From Isoetes taiwanensis (Eukaryota > Streptophyta > Lycopodiopsida > Isoetales > Isoetaceae): 64,000 nt of DNA. The notes under the pieces are model-generated. The model searched no databases. It saw only the letters and a list, made by a program, of their open reading frames with translations, and was not told the origin of the DNA. The position numbers were made by a program, and so were the translations under genes. The stretch spans positions 9,322,409 through 9,386,408 of the forward strand of contig JAJEKV010000002.1 of NCBI GenBank assembly GCA_021234155.1, written 5' to 3'. This document shows positions 12,640 to 24,611 of this stretch, in pieces; the first letter of the stretch is position 1, and each line of letters starts with the position of its first letter.

Positions 12640-14870
12640 GAAGGTTTTATAGGTTCGAATTTGAATGTCTCTTCTACGAAGTTTTTTTTTTCCTCTGTTG
12701 TTTTCTTCCATCAAGTCAAACGATACCAGATGATAAGGTGATATATACACGGAGTCACATAGATTGGTCTTGCATGTTACATCACAACCTACCCAAAAAC
12801 GACAAAGTGTGAATGTAATTTTTGGTTCTTTACTATTCCGCAAAAGAGCAATCCTGAGCAGGGCAAGCTTCATGACAGTAATATTTATCCTCTAGCTACA
12901 GATGCACACAAGGTACGTTGCCTTCCTCAGTGCAAGACATGCATTTAGAGCAAATTTTTAAGCAATGGAAACATTTTGGTCAGTTTATTATAAGCATAGT
13001 CAGTTTCTTTCTGGTAGGTTGTATTTCCATATCAGCTACTCGTGCCTTCGAATTCCAATTGCGAGTTGCTAGATGGATTGCTCTGTCAAGTATAAATTTT
13101 CGTTGTTGGTCATTCTGTTTTGTTTTTGGAGTGCATATGTGGACAATATAAGAAATAGAAAGAATTTGAAACACCCTTATTCCTTTGGGTTTAATTGGCA
13201 TCTCAGATCTTGCTCTGTGATCTGTGAGAATCGTGATAAATCTCGGTGAATCTGTGGTACCTTGGGATCCGAGAAGGAGAAAAGCAAGTGAAAAGTAAAA
13301 GGAGGAGCTCCTGCCCCCTCTTTAGGTAGTCAACACTCTTCTAGTTCATCCTCTACGTTTCTGTGATGCCAACAGAGCTTAGGCCCGATAGAAGCTTGAC
13401 GCCTGCAAATAGCCAAATATAAAAGCTTGACAAACTTCCGGATCAAACCTCCAGATTGCATACCTTGATTGGATCATTCCCTAAGTGTCAAAAACGCCAG
13501 ATAAAGAGGGTTGCAAATATGAATTTTTTCTTCCAGGAAGGTTTTGATCTGACTGCGTGCATTAAACTAAGAAGTAGATGTCCTCCATCCAAAAATTCTT
13601 CTTGATTCTATTTTTGGTGGAAACTCTTCCGGGGTTCAACATTGGAAACCCCTTTTGGTTTCCGAAAATTTTGAAAGGATTTCCATGTTCTTGGAAAGGT
13701 TTCCATTTTAGGATATCTAAGCCAATTTGGGATGTGATAGTTTGAGCAGCTGGAAAGGAGTTCTGCATTTTAACCTCATTTGATCGGATGGTTCCAAATG
13801 GCTGGATCTTGATAATCTACAACAATCGTGATTTAAGAGTTGACTTTGACATGTTAGATCTCTTGATTATCTCGTTGGGTATGAAATCTTGTTCGTGCAT
13901 AAAACGTTTCAACTATGGTTCAATTCGTGCAAAATAAACAATTGCCGTGTCCCTTAGACTGGGCTCCCATGCGCAATGCTCAAGATTGACTTTTTGTGTT
14001 CCTATATGCCTTACTTGGCTTTATTCAATTCAAGAAAAGCCGAACATTCCAAAAACACTGATCATTTAAAAAATGTTGAATACTTTAATCGTTCCAAACA
14101 AGATGTACTCTTGTATTCATTAATGATATTTCATTTTCTTCAAATGTACTTGTATTTTAGAGTTCACCAATCAAGCCTTGTGGTGAACGAAAGAACCAAA
14201 CACATATTTACTCAACATTCACAATTATATCAAATAGTGTATCTAAAACATCTCTCATGCTTTAAATTGTGATCACCTTTAAGACCTTCACTCGAGCACT
14301 AATCTATGTCTCCAAAACCTCAACCATTGCCATTACTTTGGCATTTGTACATAGCATATTTGTTACTTTTGTCAAACAGAGCCAAACAAAGTCAAAGAAC
14401 TGGGATGATTGTGTTCTTCCATGTAGGGATGCCTTAATGAGCAACTAGATCCTATAAATATCTCAACGAATATATCGCCTTTGTTGAACAACTCCCTTGC
14501 GTTAAAGGAACTACGTGTAAAGTCGTTTAGTACACTTACGAGTGTCAACAAAATGTGCCACTAGTATTGGACAAAGTGCCACTAGTGTTGGACAAAGTGA
14601 GGGGAAAACTAGAAAACAACCAATTAAAATTGAAAGTTTTACAATTTAGTTAGTGTATGGTGGGAAAATTTCCTCGAGTTCTTTTTTGGTGTTCTATTGT
14701 GTTCTATTAAGACACTGGAAAGTTCTAAACACAACATATCCCACTCATAGAAAATGGGACCTGAAAATTTTGTCCAACACTATTTATGTTTATACATTAT
14801 GTTGAACACGGCTGCAGGTCAACATCATTGAAATCAGACTGAATGGCTCCAATTTTTCAGCAAATATTAT
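12640..14870. other. AT-rich intergenic stretch
   Basis: No frame longer than about 100 codons and no recognised domain. A T-run occurs near 12,682-12,692. The base composition is clearly more AT-rich than the preceding 12.6 kb, which suggests the edge of the old retroelement block lies near 12.6 kb. I see no gene. Confidence 0.4.
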
Positions 14871-14874
14871 AAAT

Positions 14875-17800
14875 CTTGTCACTGTTTGCAAGCACACGTA
14901 TTTATTTCTTGGTCAATTAATAGAGTTAAAGACTCGGAGGTATTCCATTCCAGTTGGAGAACCTTTGACCAATTGTTGGTTGTCTTACGGTGGCACTAGA
15001 TCCCATCAAGAAATTGCCCCATAAACATCAAAATAGTTTATGGCATCAAAAGCTTCTATGGGTTTCGCTCTCGCGCTCCTCATCTTAGGAGCCATATTTG
15101 AACACGCAAATTCCAAGACTTACCCTCTTCAACAGGGATGGGCTTCAAAAAATGATCCGCATCTTCCAGAGGTCCAAGCATCAGATGGAAGTATGCATCG
15201 GCTCCTTACAACCACATCCAATTCATCCAAGCAGCAAATGACCATCACAAGTGACAACGGTACGTTTGGCCTTGCCTTTTTCCGTTTCTCAAATACCAGT
15301 AGTGATTTCTACCTAAGCTTAATTTTTGGAGCTGGAAAAACTTGGGGAGTCCCTGTCTGGTCTGCAAACAGAAACAACCCTGTTGGAGAAAATGCAACCC
15401 TTTTACTCACAGCACAGACCAGTCTGTCTTTGCAGGATAAGAATGGCAGTGTTGTATGGTCTTCCTCTGTTGTGGGTATTGTTTCTTTAGATGTTCCAGA
15501 AACGGGAAACTTTACTCTCAACAACAGCACAGGAAGTGCACTTTGGAAAAGTTTTGATCATCCTACTGGATTGTTTACTTGTGGGCCAAAGTGTGTCCAC
15601 AGGGCAAAATTTGTGGGCAGCCTCAAACCTACCATGGAGGAGGGAATATTCGTGGTGTAATTGAGGTGGCTGGCTTTGTTATGTAATCTTAATTGGTCTG
15701 ATTCAAAAAATGCCTTATTTTGTATGGAGCCTTGCTGGTTCAGATGCTAAATCTACACTTATTAGATGTCTCAAATTATATGTGACTCAGGTAACACTCA
15801 ACAGCAACTTCTTTAACATGGGTTACCGCCTGCCCAGGTACAGTGAATCTAAATGGTGTTAGCGCATGTATAATTCGACACACCACAGTGGCTTTCCCTA
15901 CATCATTTTCTAATGCCTGGCTTTTTGTCAGACTAGATTCCAATGGTGACCTGATTTGTTTTCAGTCGTGCCAAAGATAATACAAGCTCAGGTTGACTCA
16001 CTTAACTTCCAATTGCAGAACTACATTTCTGGTAAGCTAACTGCCTATGACATGGGCCCATATGGTATCTGCATAAATTTGCTGTGGGTGCCTCAAGGAA
16101 GCAAAGGGAACGAAACTTATCAAGACCCCAAGAAAATGTACAGATCCAACTTGGGCTCATCCTACATGTGTAGAAAATGAAGCTGCCAACAAGCATTTTC
16201 TAACACTCCTAAACACTAGCTATTCTTCTATAGAGAAGTATGGTTCTCCTCGACAAGATTTCACCTTTGGGCTTACTGTAAGAGTCTATGTCTTGAAATT
16301 GTTCATGTCAGGCTTTTATTCTTTGATGGAAGCAATGGCCATTGTTACTTTCTCTTTGATCAAGCTTTAGAAGCATGACAACACAAGGAGCACGACAGCT
16401 CACGGCATTGCTGAAGTTCTCAACATTAGTTTGTTCCCACTCCTTCCGCCAAGGAAGAGCTTGAGTCGTCTCCAACTTATATTGACTTGCATTGCAGTCA
16501 TATCATTCGTGTTGTTACTAGCTTTAGTGGTTGTGTTGTATAATCGTTGAGAGTTGACTTCAGGATGAACTAGATATTATTTTATCCCTCTCTTTGCAAG
16601 GCCTCCACACAGGTTTCACCAGAAACTACAGACATGCACTAATAAGTTTTCCAACAAATTAGAAGTGGAGGCTTTGGAACTGTTTACAAGGGCTCTTTTT
16701 GCCAAATGGTAAAGAATTGGCTGTTAAGAAACTTGAAACGTCTAGTCAAGGACAAAAGAGTTCATAGCAGAGGTGGTCTCCCCATGGGAAGCATTGGCCA
16801 TAATGCAACATTGTCAAGCTCTCAAGGTTTTGTGCAGAGAAATCCCACAAGCTGCTTGTATATGAGTACATGCCAAATGGATCTCTAGACCAGTGGATAT
16901 TTTATGAGAACGATAATGCTGTTCTAGATTGGAAAAAACTAGGAAAAATGGTGATTGCTCTGGCACTGCACGTGGTTTGGCATACTTACATAATGAGTGT
17001 CAAGTGATTCAACTACATCTTGATATTAAACTCGTGAACATCCCCTCTTGACAGTAGTTTTAATCCAAAAAAGTTTCAGATTTTGGCCTGTCCAAGTTGC
17101 TTGGGAGTAAAGACATCTCAAGTAAATACTTGTGTAAGAGGAACACCAGGTTACCTTGTTCTAGAGTGGTTACTACATAACTGTGAAAGCAACCAAAAAT
17201 GTGATGTATACAGTTATGGTATGGTATTGCTTTGAACTTGTTGGAGGGCTTAAAAAATTTAGATTCAACAAAAAGCTTGATTCTGATCTCAGCTGGTATT
17301 TCCCAGCATGGGTTGTGAACGATCGGCAGGATTAATTGTGTTATAGATCCAAAGCTGAGGGCAGAGACATCCACTGGGGAATATGAGGAAGAAATCAGGA
17401 GGCTGATTAAGACCGCTTGTGGTGTATACAAGAGAACCCAGCAAGCAGACCTGGAATAGAACATGTAGTTGGCATGTTGAAGGAGGGAGAACTTAGATGA
17501 TCCACCATTGATTATTACTTCACTGTGCAAGCACAGGGAATCATAGACATCAGCTCAAATCATGAAAGCCTGGCCATGTATGTTCAAGACAGTAGTACTA
17601 TTTCACTTAACCGAAACTGACATTTTATTCACCAGCCATCACCAAATGGTTCCATTATCCAATATGTATACTTCTATGAATTATTGTCTATCTGAAACTC
17701 AAGGACAGAAAATCATAGGTTCAAATAGCAGTGCCAGAAAATTGAAGGTTCAAAGTCTACATGAATCTCACACGAATAACAAAGGACCTTTCCTGACGGG

Positions 17801-18583
17801 TTAATATCAGTCTAGAGCAAGAACATTTCCTTTCTAAGGCAACTTCTGAAGATTTTGTTTATAGATGTAGCTTTTGTTGTATTATATACATTTTGATGCA
17901 GGAAACGAATCTTGGTTGGCCTGCATGTTTAACTATACAGTATATCACGAAGTAAATAGTCATGTCCTTGCCATCAGTAGCTGTTAACTTGTGATATATA
18001 AAACAAAGCAGAGTCTACAAAGATAAACTAGGAGTAGGGTAGCCTTGATGGTAAACTCCATGTAGGGTAGATCATTAAGGCTATCCACCATGTAGCGGGT
18101 AGGATCAATCAGCAAGTAAATGCTAATCTTCATGTTATTTGATATGCTGAAACTTTTCCAAGAAAATTGTCCTCCAACAAGGCCCTTGAGCGCAGACGCG
18201 TCAACTATGTACCTGTTGATGGACCTCATCTGTTGGCGAAGCTCCAGGCTTCGGGTCTAGAGGCACATGAAATCCAGTTTCTAGAGAAAGTGAGAAATAA
18301 ACCACCAGAGTTATAAACCTTTCCATGATGTTCTGGAGTTGCTTAAGACCTTTTTTACAGCAAGAAGACTACAGACATGAGAGGAAGAAATGATAGAGTT
18401 AGCAATGACGGCTCTCTGATTCTTGGATATTTGGAAATGAGTGTCAACTTTCTTATAAATTTTATCAATTATATCTATCCACAACTCACTAGCATTTGCC
18501 AAGAATTGACTCAAACAATGTTAACAAACATATGTCAAGTGTTAACAAGGAAATTCAAAGTTAATAACTTAACTAGCAACTAG
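14875..18583 (+). repeat. Segmental duplication, left copy (dead kinase gene plus flanks)
   Basis: This segment matches 59,225-62,830 from about 160 bp upstream of the kinase start to about 900 bp downstream of its stop. Shared landmarks include TATTTATTTCTTGGTCAAT upstream and CAAGGAAATTCAAAGTTAA at the right edge. Orientation is direct and the copies are about 44 kb apart. The left copy carries the broken gene and the right copy the intact one. The homology ends abruptly on both sides. Confidence 0.85.
15040..17620 (+). pseudogene. G-type lectin receptor-like kinase pseudogene
   Basis: The first 180 or so codons are open (15,040 to about 15,560) and encode a signal peptide and bulb-type lectin domain almost identical to the intact paralogue at 59,371. 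After FDHPTG the frame is lost, and the remainder reads only by switching frames repeatedly through the EGF-like, PAN, transmembrane and kinase regions. Kinase hallmarks remain as scattered pieces: GGFGTVYKG near 16,670, the HLDIK region near 17,020 and GTPGYL near 17,140. Many single-base insertions and deletions plus stop codons are visible, so no full kinase can be made. I read it as a duplicated gene now decaying. Some indels could be sequence error, but they are too many and too varied to explain the whole pattern. Confidence 0.85.
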
Positions 18584-20320
18584 TAACTAGTGTCGAGTGC
18601 TCGGCCTTGATTATATTGTAGATAAGCCATGAAGTTGGAGATGTGTGTAAAAACTTTGCTAAAATTTGAAGTAATAAAAATGAGAGATGATGTTAGGTTG
18701 CATCATTTACCGATTACTATATATGTTTAGTGTACTCCATGTTCTATAAAGTTTCATGGAGTATGAGTTGAATGTATGGAACCTTGGAGAATTTGGTCAT
18801 TGAAAATCAATTTCTATTGCCAAAAATACAATTTTCACAGAAGATGAATGTTTTTGCCCATGGGCCATTCATTGGGATATTTAAGGACTCAGTACTCAAA
18901 GATTGGCATTGACATCCATGTAGTTGAATTTTTTTACATTCCATCTTATGCCAAAATTATAAATAAAGTCACTCAGAAAATCATTCTAGCGTCAATTTTA
19001 TAGGATGAATTCGCAAGGTTGCAAGATAGATTCCCGTAATTAAAACTTTTGGTGAGCATTAAAGTTACTGGTAAGTTTGGATGAGAGTTGTGCTAAAAAA
19101 AGAGAACCATACTAACTTGTAGAGATTACATAAAGAGATAAGAGCACACGTCTCACCTATGGTAGTGATGTTGTTGCGCCTCCCCAAAGGCCAAGTATTG
19201 TGACTACAACACCTTATGTAAGGAATGGCACATAAATTCCAAAACAAAGTGTTTGTTTAATTGGTCTATTGGCTCTATGTGGAGGAGATGATCATTGTTT
19301 CCAGGCTTTCAGGATGACTTTATAGATGTTCACATTTGGATCTGAAGTTAATTAGATGGGATGACGTTGCAAACATCTATCAACATTAGTAATCCATGGC
19401 AAAGACGGTTTATGAGCATAGGCTGACGTTTTTATGTCGGGATTACTCAGATACATTTGGTTTGTGCCTTTATGATCTAGTTGGTTTTGTTGATGGTTTA
19501 TAAAATTGCCGTCTAAGAGTAAGTTTATTTGTGGTTTGTTCAACACAACAAAAGTTGTAGTTGGTTTTGTTGATGGTTTATAGAGGATGTCTAGTCGTAA
19601 GTTATTTGTCGTTTGTGTAACATAGCGCCAGCTGTTGGTAGATCATTTTTCTTTGAGAGATGCAGGTCATTCTCTATAATCTTTTTGCTATTATTGGAAT
19701 GAACAGTATTGGAATGAACAATGGATGTGTATACCCACTCTTTTGTGAACATATACTGATTGGTATATGAGTTACACAATAATAGCAAAGGTAATATATT
19801 TTAGAGAACTCTATAGATATTGTTCAACTCACTTGTTTGCAAATGAGTGAAATACAAAAACCATGAGGAAGAATAACCTTAACCTCGTAGATTTCTAATG
19901 CAATAAACAATGGCGGTGTTAATTTAGAACAGGTGCCCGGCATTGCCAGGCATAAATACGGTTCCATTGTAGAAGTAAACTTAACTCCTTGCATTTGTAG
20001 ATGATGTTGCATGTTGTTGCATTTGAATAATTACATATTTCTTCTTCTAAGTGTCCTATGGCTTCCTATCTTATAAATATAAAGACGGCATGTACTTAAA
20101 TTTGAATATTCATGTCTTTTACACTGTACATGCACCATGATGGTTGTCTCATATCTTGTTAGAATGTGCATGCACCATGATGGTCGTGTCGAGATTTATA
20201 TTAGTTGTGGTTGTTCATATAAGTCCATGGATGGAAGTTGTACACCAATGTATTGGAGCCGAGAGTATGCTTTTATGCCTAGTTAAGATGAAAGTCTAGA
20301 TGAATACTTTAAAGCAATTG
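18584..20320. other. AT-rich intergenic stretch with a short tandem duplication
   Basis: No gene is recognisable. The 23-bp motif starting TAGTTGGTTTTGTTGATGG occurs at 19,478 and again at 19,558 (period 80). GCACCATGATGG occurs twice near 20,130 and 20,172. The right edge at 20,321 is the T-run that starts the Penelope-like array. Confidence 0.4.
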
Positions 20321-20818
20321 TTTTTTTTTTTTTATATATTATGAGTTGCTAGAGTGGCTAGATCACCTAGATATATGTGCATGTAAATGTGGACATAAAG
20401 ATTATCTCTATTCCTAAGTTGTTTAAAAATTACAATAGGCAAACAATATGAGTTGATGGTATTTGTACCCATCATGGGGTTAACAATATCCAGCTGCAGG
20501 GCTAGAGGATGACATGCTATTGAGCACCATAGAATAATATTATGTTACATAGTTTATTAATGGTTGAACAGATATCAAAATTTGTGGAAGGACGTTACAT
20601 ATGGCTAAAAGGAAAAAAAACCTAAGGCAAAATGTTGGATGCAAACCCTAATTACAGCCGATGCTGGTACAGATCAACGGAGATCCGGGTAGTCCGGCAG
20701 CCGTGGTTGTTTGTTGCAATCAGGTTTAGGTTTTTTTCTGATTATAATGGAAAAATCCCTTAACGGCCATTAGGGCAACATATACCATGTATGCTTCTTG
20801 ATATCCTGCTATCCGTAG

Positions 20819-21154
20819 ATGGGTAGGCCGAAAGGGCGGTTTAACAAGAAAACCCTTGCCAAAATGGCCGAGCAGAAGGCTATAGATGCAAAGAGGAAGA
20901 AGATGTATGACTATCACAGACCTGTTCGTAATGATGCTGGATGTAGCGGCAAGGAGGCCATAGGCATAGTTCCGGTTGCTAGTCAGCTGGCACAAGATCA
21001 GCAGCCTATACAATACAAGCAGCTTGGGCTGGAAAATCAGGAAGAAATTGTGGCAGACTCATCCATCCCAGTGAATGATGGCAGATGTGCAGAGAGGAAA
21101 CAAGTGGATATGGAGCACGATCTGGATAATATCAATACTACACCGATTAATCAG
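20819..21154 (+). CDS. Penelope-like element protein, exon 1 (basic N-terminus)
   Basis: The exon has 112 codons and starts MGRPKGRFNKK. It is rich in lysine and arginine (KRKK), which suggests a nucleic-acid-binding or nuclear-localising N-terminus; GRPKGR resembles an AT-hook core. It ends in CAG directly before a GT donor at 21,155, in phase 0, and the next exon at 22,705 continues in phase 0. The divergent element at 36,092 encodes a similar start (MGRKKG ... KRKKIWEF), which supports the choice of start codon and the coding nature of this short exon. The unit 2 and unit 3 copies of this exon contain stops at places where CAG is altered. Confidence 0.65.
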
Positions 21155-22704
21155 GTTTGAGATAGATAGATCTACTTTTTAGTGGTGGAAACAGAGGCTC
21201 AAAATAACATAGTAATATAACTATTTTCCTTTCATTATGTTGGAGCTTGCCTCAGATCGTGGCACTGCTGTCAAAAAGATAAATCAGGCAGCCGTGATTG
21301 ATATAGACTTGATTTTTTCACGGGAAATAATGTAGCATACAATTTAGCAGTTTAGCTTTCAGTTGAATTGGTGTAGTCTATTTGACAAATATGCTTATGT
21401 AATATCCACTCTTAAGCACTAAGCTGGCAGAAAAGAAGTAATAATACATGGTTGAGCACTGAATACTGCATATAGGGTAGATATGTGCGCTGGAAATAAA
21501 GGAGGTATATGGCAGATAAATTGCCTGATATGATTGTCTAACTAAATAACGGGTTAAATCCTCAGCATGCTGTCATAAAAGGAAAAAAAACAAGATGTGT
21601 AACGATGCTAGTTTTTCTAGAGGTTAACTCATGTTGGCAGCGGTGACGTGAATGCTTATGAGAATGGTAAGGATGTGTAATCCGTTACCGAAGCAGTAAG
21701 AAAATACATGGAAGAAAGGCTCTTAACAGTTTAGGATAGTAGTATTTAAGTATACTGATATATGATGTTGTAATGACAACGAATATGACTGTAAATCTTT
21801 CTCTTATGTTGTATAATGGTGAAGGGCGATGAGCCGAAAGGAACCATCACGCCACCTTGCTTTTAGCTTAGGCATTTACCCTTTTTCAAGGCTAATGTGC
21901 TTATGGTTCTAATGCAGGTAACCGGTTCTTTTCCTCCATATGGATGTTTATTGAACACAAAATGTTGCTGGGATATATGAAGACATGCTGGTGTTTTCTG
22001 AAATACCCTGCATATTATATGATTTCTGTCTATGCAAATTATTAAGTTTAGTTCCTACAAATTACTTTAAAGTTTTCCATATCGGAATATTATGAGATGT
22101 TATATGCTCAGTATCATTAGGAATGCGTTTGTTTTATGGAAAGCAGCATTATCTTTGTTTTCACACTATGCACTATAACAGTCATTGCTGATGTATTCCA
22201 TTGTGGGATTATTCTCATTACGATGTTCATCTTTTACAGATTATGTGCATTGTTTTATTAATGTTGGCCTATAGTTAAAAGTCACTTGCTGTCTCTTTTT
22301 GAACTATTATCTATTTGAAGTTTATGATTATCCAAATCATGATACAATGTATGTATTTGTCAATAGTTCTATATGCATGTGTACACCACTATTTAATAAT
22401 ATAATTAGACGAATCTATTACTGCTTTCATGACAAAGGTATAAAGGTTTTTTATGTTCTGGATATTTAATGCTCAAATCATGGCCTGAATGCTGATGGCA
22501 CCTCACAGTAGTCAGGGCTGCAAATTGATTGTCTTAGGTACCATACGGTTAATAAGGCAAAAAGTCTGATTTAGTATCTAAACAGGCTTAAAGGTTTTTT
22601 GATGTTACTCCAGTTTCTTGGTTTAACCAGAACCTTGGTTTGAGTATATGGTGCTTGTTATTGCAATTATTTATTTAAAACTAACTCTCTGATTATCATT
22701 GTAG
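21155..22704 (+). other. Intron 1 of the Penelope-like element, with conserved structured segment
   Basis: A 1,550-nt intron bounded by GT at 21,155 and TTGTAG at 22,704. It contains GCAG|GTAACC at 21,914-21,923, an acceptor and a donor with no bases between them, and the flanking hairpin described under findings. There are no long frames inside. The same intron is present in units 2 and 3 and partly in the divergent element. Confidence 0.6.
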
Positions 22705-24301
22705 AAAGCAATACAACCAAATAAGGATGAGGAAGTTGACATCACCAACGCATGGATCAAGGAGCTGATTATAATTCAAGTACAATGAATGCCAAATATC
22801 CAAATCCAAACAAAGCCGCTCAGACTTTGATTGCGTGTATAAAAATGGTGATGTACATTCCTTTATTGTTCATAAAGAGATGACCTTAGATGACAAGAAC
22901 AAATCCGTTGTTAGCTATTTTGGGTTCAATGGTTGGTTTAGAGTCTTTCACTTGATGAAAAAGGCTAATTACAAATTGGAAGCATGCAAAACCATCTTGA
23001 CTGCTGTATATAATGAAATGCCCAGTTTGCTATACAATAGGACATGTCTGGAGGTTGAGATTGCTAGAAAATTTATGATTGGATTAACTAATATGGAGAA
23101 AGTATATGAGATAAAAAAATCTCTACATTTTGATGATGAGCAGGATGAGAAAGATAACGATGACTATCTTTTAGTAGATGTTCAAAACTGTGCTTTTTCC
23201 GAGAATGACTTATCTGAGGATGAATTGTTAAGTATGGAGAATGGCAGCAAGGAATCTACAATGGAGACAGTCCAAGATAAGATTGACATGGAGGGGGTAC
23301 CCACTCTTACCTTGCTTAATTCTGCAAAATTTCCAATTCTGCCAGAACAAAATGTGGAGTGCTATGGAGCAGCATGGGGACATGCATTATGGAAGAGTCA
23401 AAACTTTGGTGCCCTTGCTCCGATTGACATCAGTACATGGAAAGCCCTCACTGGTATCACTGATGATGAAATTAGGTCTGGTATTTTAAAAGCTAGTAGG
23501 TTGGAGAAATACTTTGCTAAGAAACCAATTAATTTGCCATTTGATATGACTTTCTTTGAACAACCATGTGATAAAAATACTGGTGTCCATGTAAGCCAAA
23601 AAGGGAACATGGCGTTCACTAAAGACAAAAAAGATGGTTTTTTTCTGAAAAAAATATGGAGAACACACTGCCCATTTATTACATGTGGATGTGTCAAGAG
23701 CAGAGACAATGAGAATAAGGATGAATGCAGAAGTGGTATAGTTTGGATAGACCATGCAATATGGTATATGCTTAATAACTTGGAGGAAATATACCCTGGT
23801 GCTACTCCAATGATGAAAATGGTATGTGTTACTAAACTCGTGCACAATGTATTCAAACCTGCTATTCTTGCATTTTTGTCCTACCTGGAAGTAAGAAGAG
23901 TCATGGTTGATATGACAATGATGTATGCTGCAAACCCTGATAGTGACCTCAAAGGTGCCTTTGGCAACAACAAGCTTGCTGAAATCATTGAAAAAACACT
24001 TAGGCCATCATCTTTTGGTGACAAAAAGATGAATTGGAGCAAACAGTCCCCCTCTACTAAATATAGTGCCAAAAGCAGTGCTAGTCATGCAAGCACTGTG
24101 TCATATGCTCGCCCTCCTAGAGTTACGATTGATCCAAAGGTGGCTGCGGCTAGCAATGCTGCACAGATAGTCAAACCAGGCAATGAGGATGACGTTCAAC
24201 AATATGGTGATGAATACTCGGTGACTGAGGTTGGCAACAAGATTATATCATTGGACGATAGTACACCTGTTGCATTGAACTATGCAGAAAATTCGAGGTA
24301 C
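22705..24301 (+). CDS. Penelope-like element protein, exon 2 (N-terminal extension)
   Basis: The exon starts KAIQPNKDEEVDITNAWIKEL and runs about 530 codons. I recognise no known domain. Visible features are an acidic stretch (DDEQDEKDNDD) and a serine-rich segment before the end. Unit 1 has three single-base differences from unit 2 between 22,770 and 22,846 that break the frame near its start; from 22,835 it is open to the donor. I place the donor at GTAATA (24,302) because it joins exon 3 in phase 0, whereas the GT four bases earlier would create a stop at the junction. Function is unknown; it may bind the element RNA. Confidence 0.6.
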
Positions 24302-24611
24302 GTAATATGTTGTTTTCAAGTATATTAATACAACAATATTCTTTTTTATTCAATTACTGTTATCTATGATGAAAGTGTTATGTATTCTATATGATCATAT
24401 TATGTAGCCTACCATGGGTTTTTATGGTGACGGTTTTTCCCTGGTAGGTGGTATCCTTCTTAGAAAAAACCACTCCCACCTATACCTGGTACATTAATGA
24501 TGAGAATTATCTTGGCAACTTATGATTCATTGAATCATAATATGGACAATACTGTTATTCAACAGTTTAAATTGGTTATGTCCAATAGTACCCTAATACT
24601 TCTTTTTTTAG

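Noticed and set aside
20640-20660. Telomere repeat at the Penelope-like element start (AAACCCTAAT)
   Set aside because: Only about one CCCTAAA unit is present in each copy, with no array, so it is not evidence of telomeric insertion.
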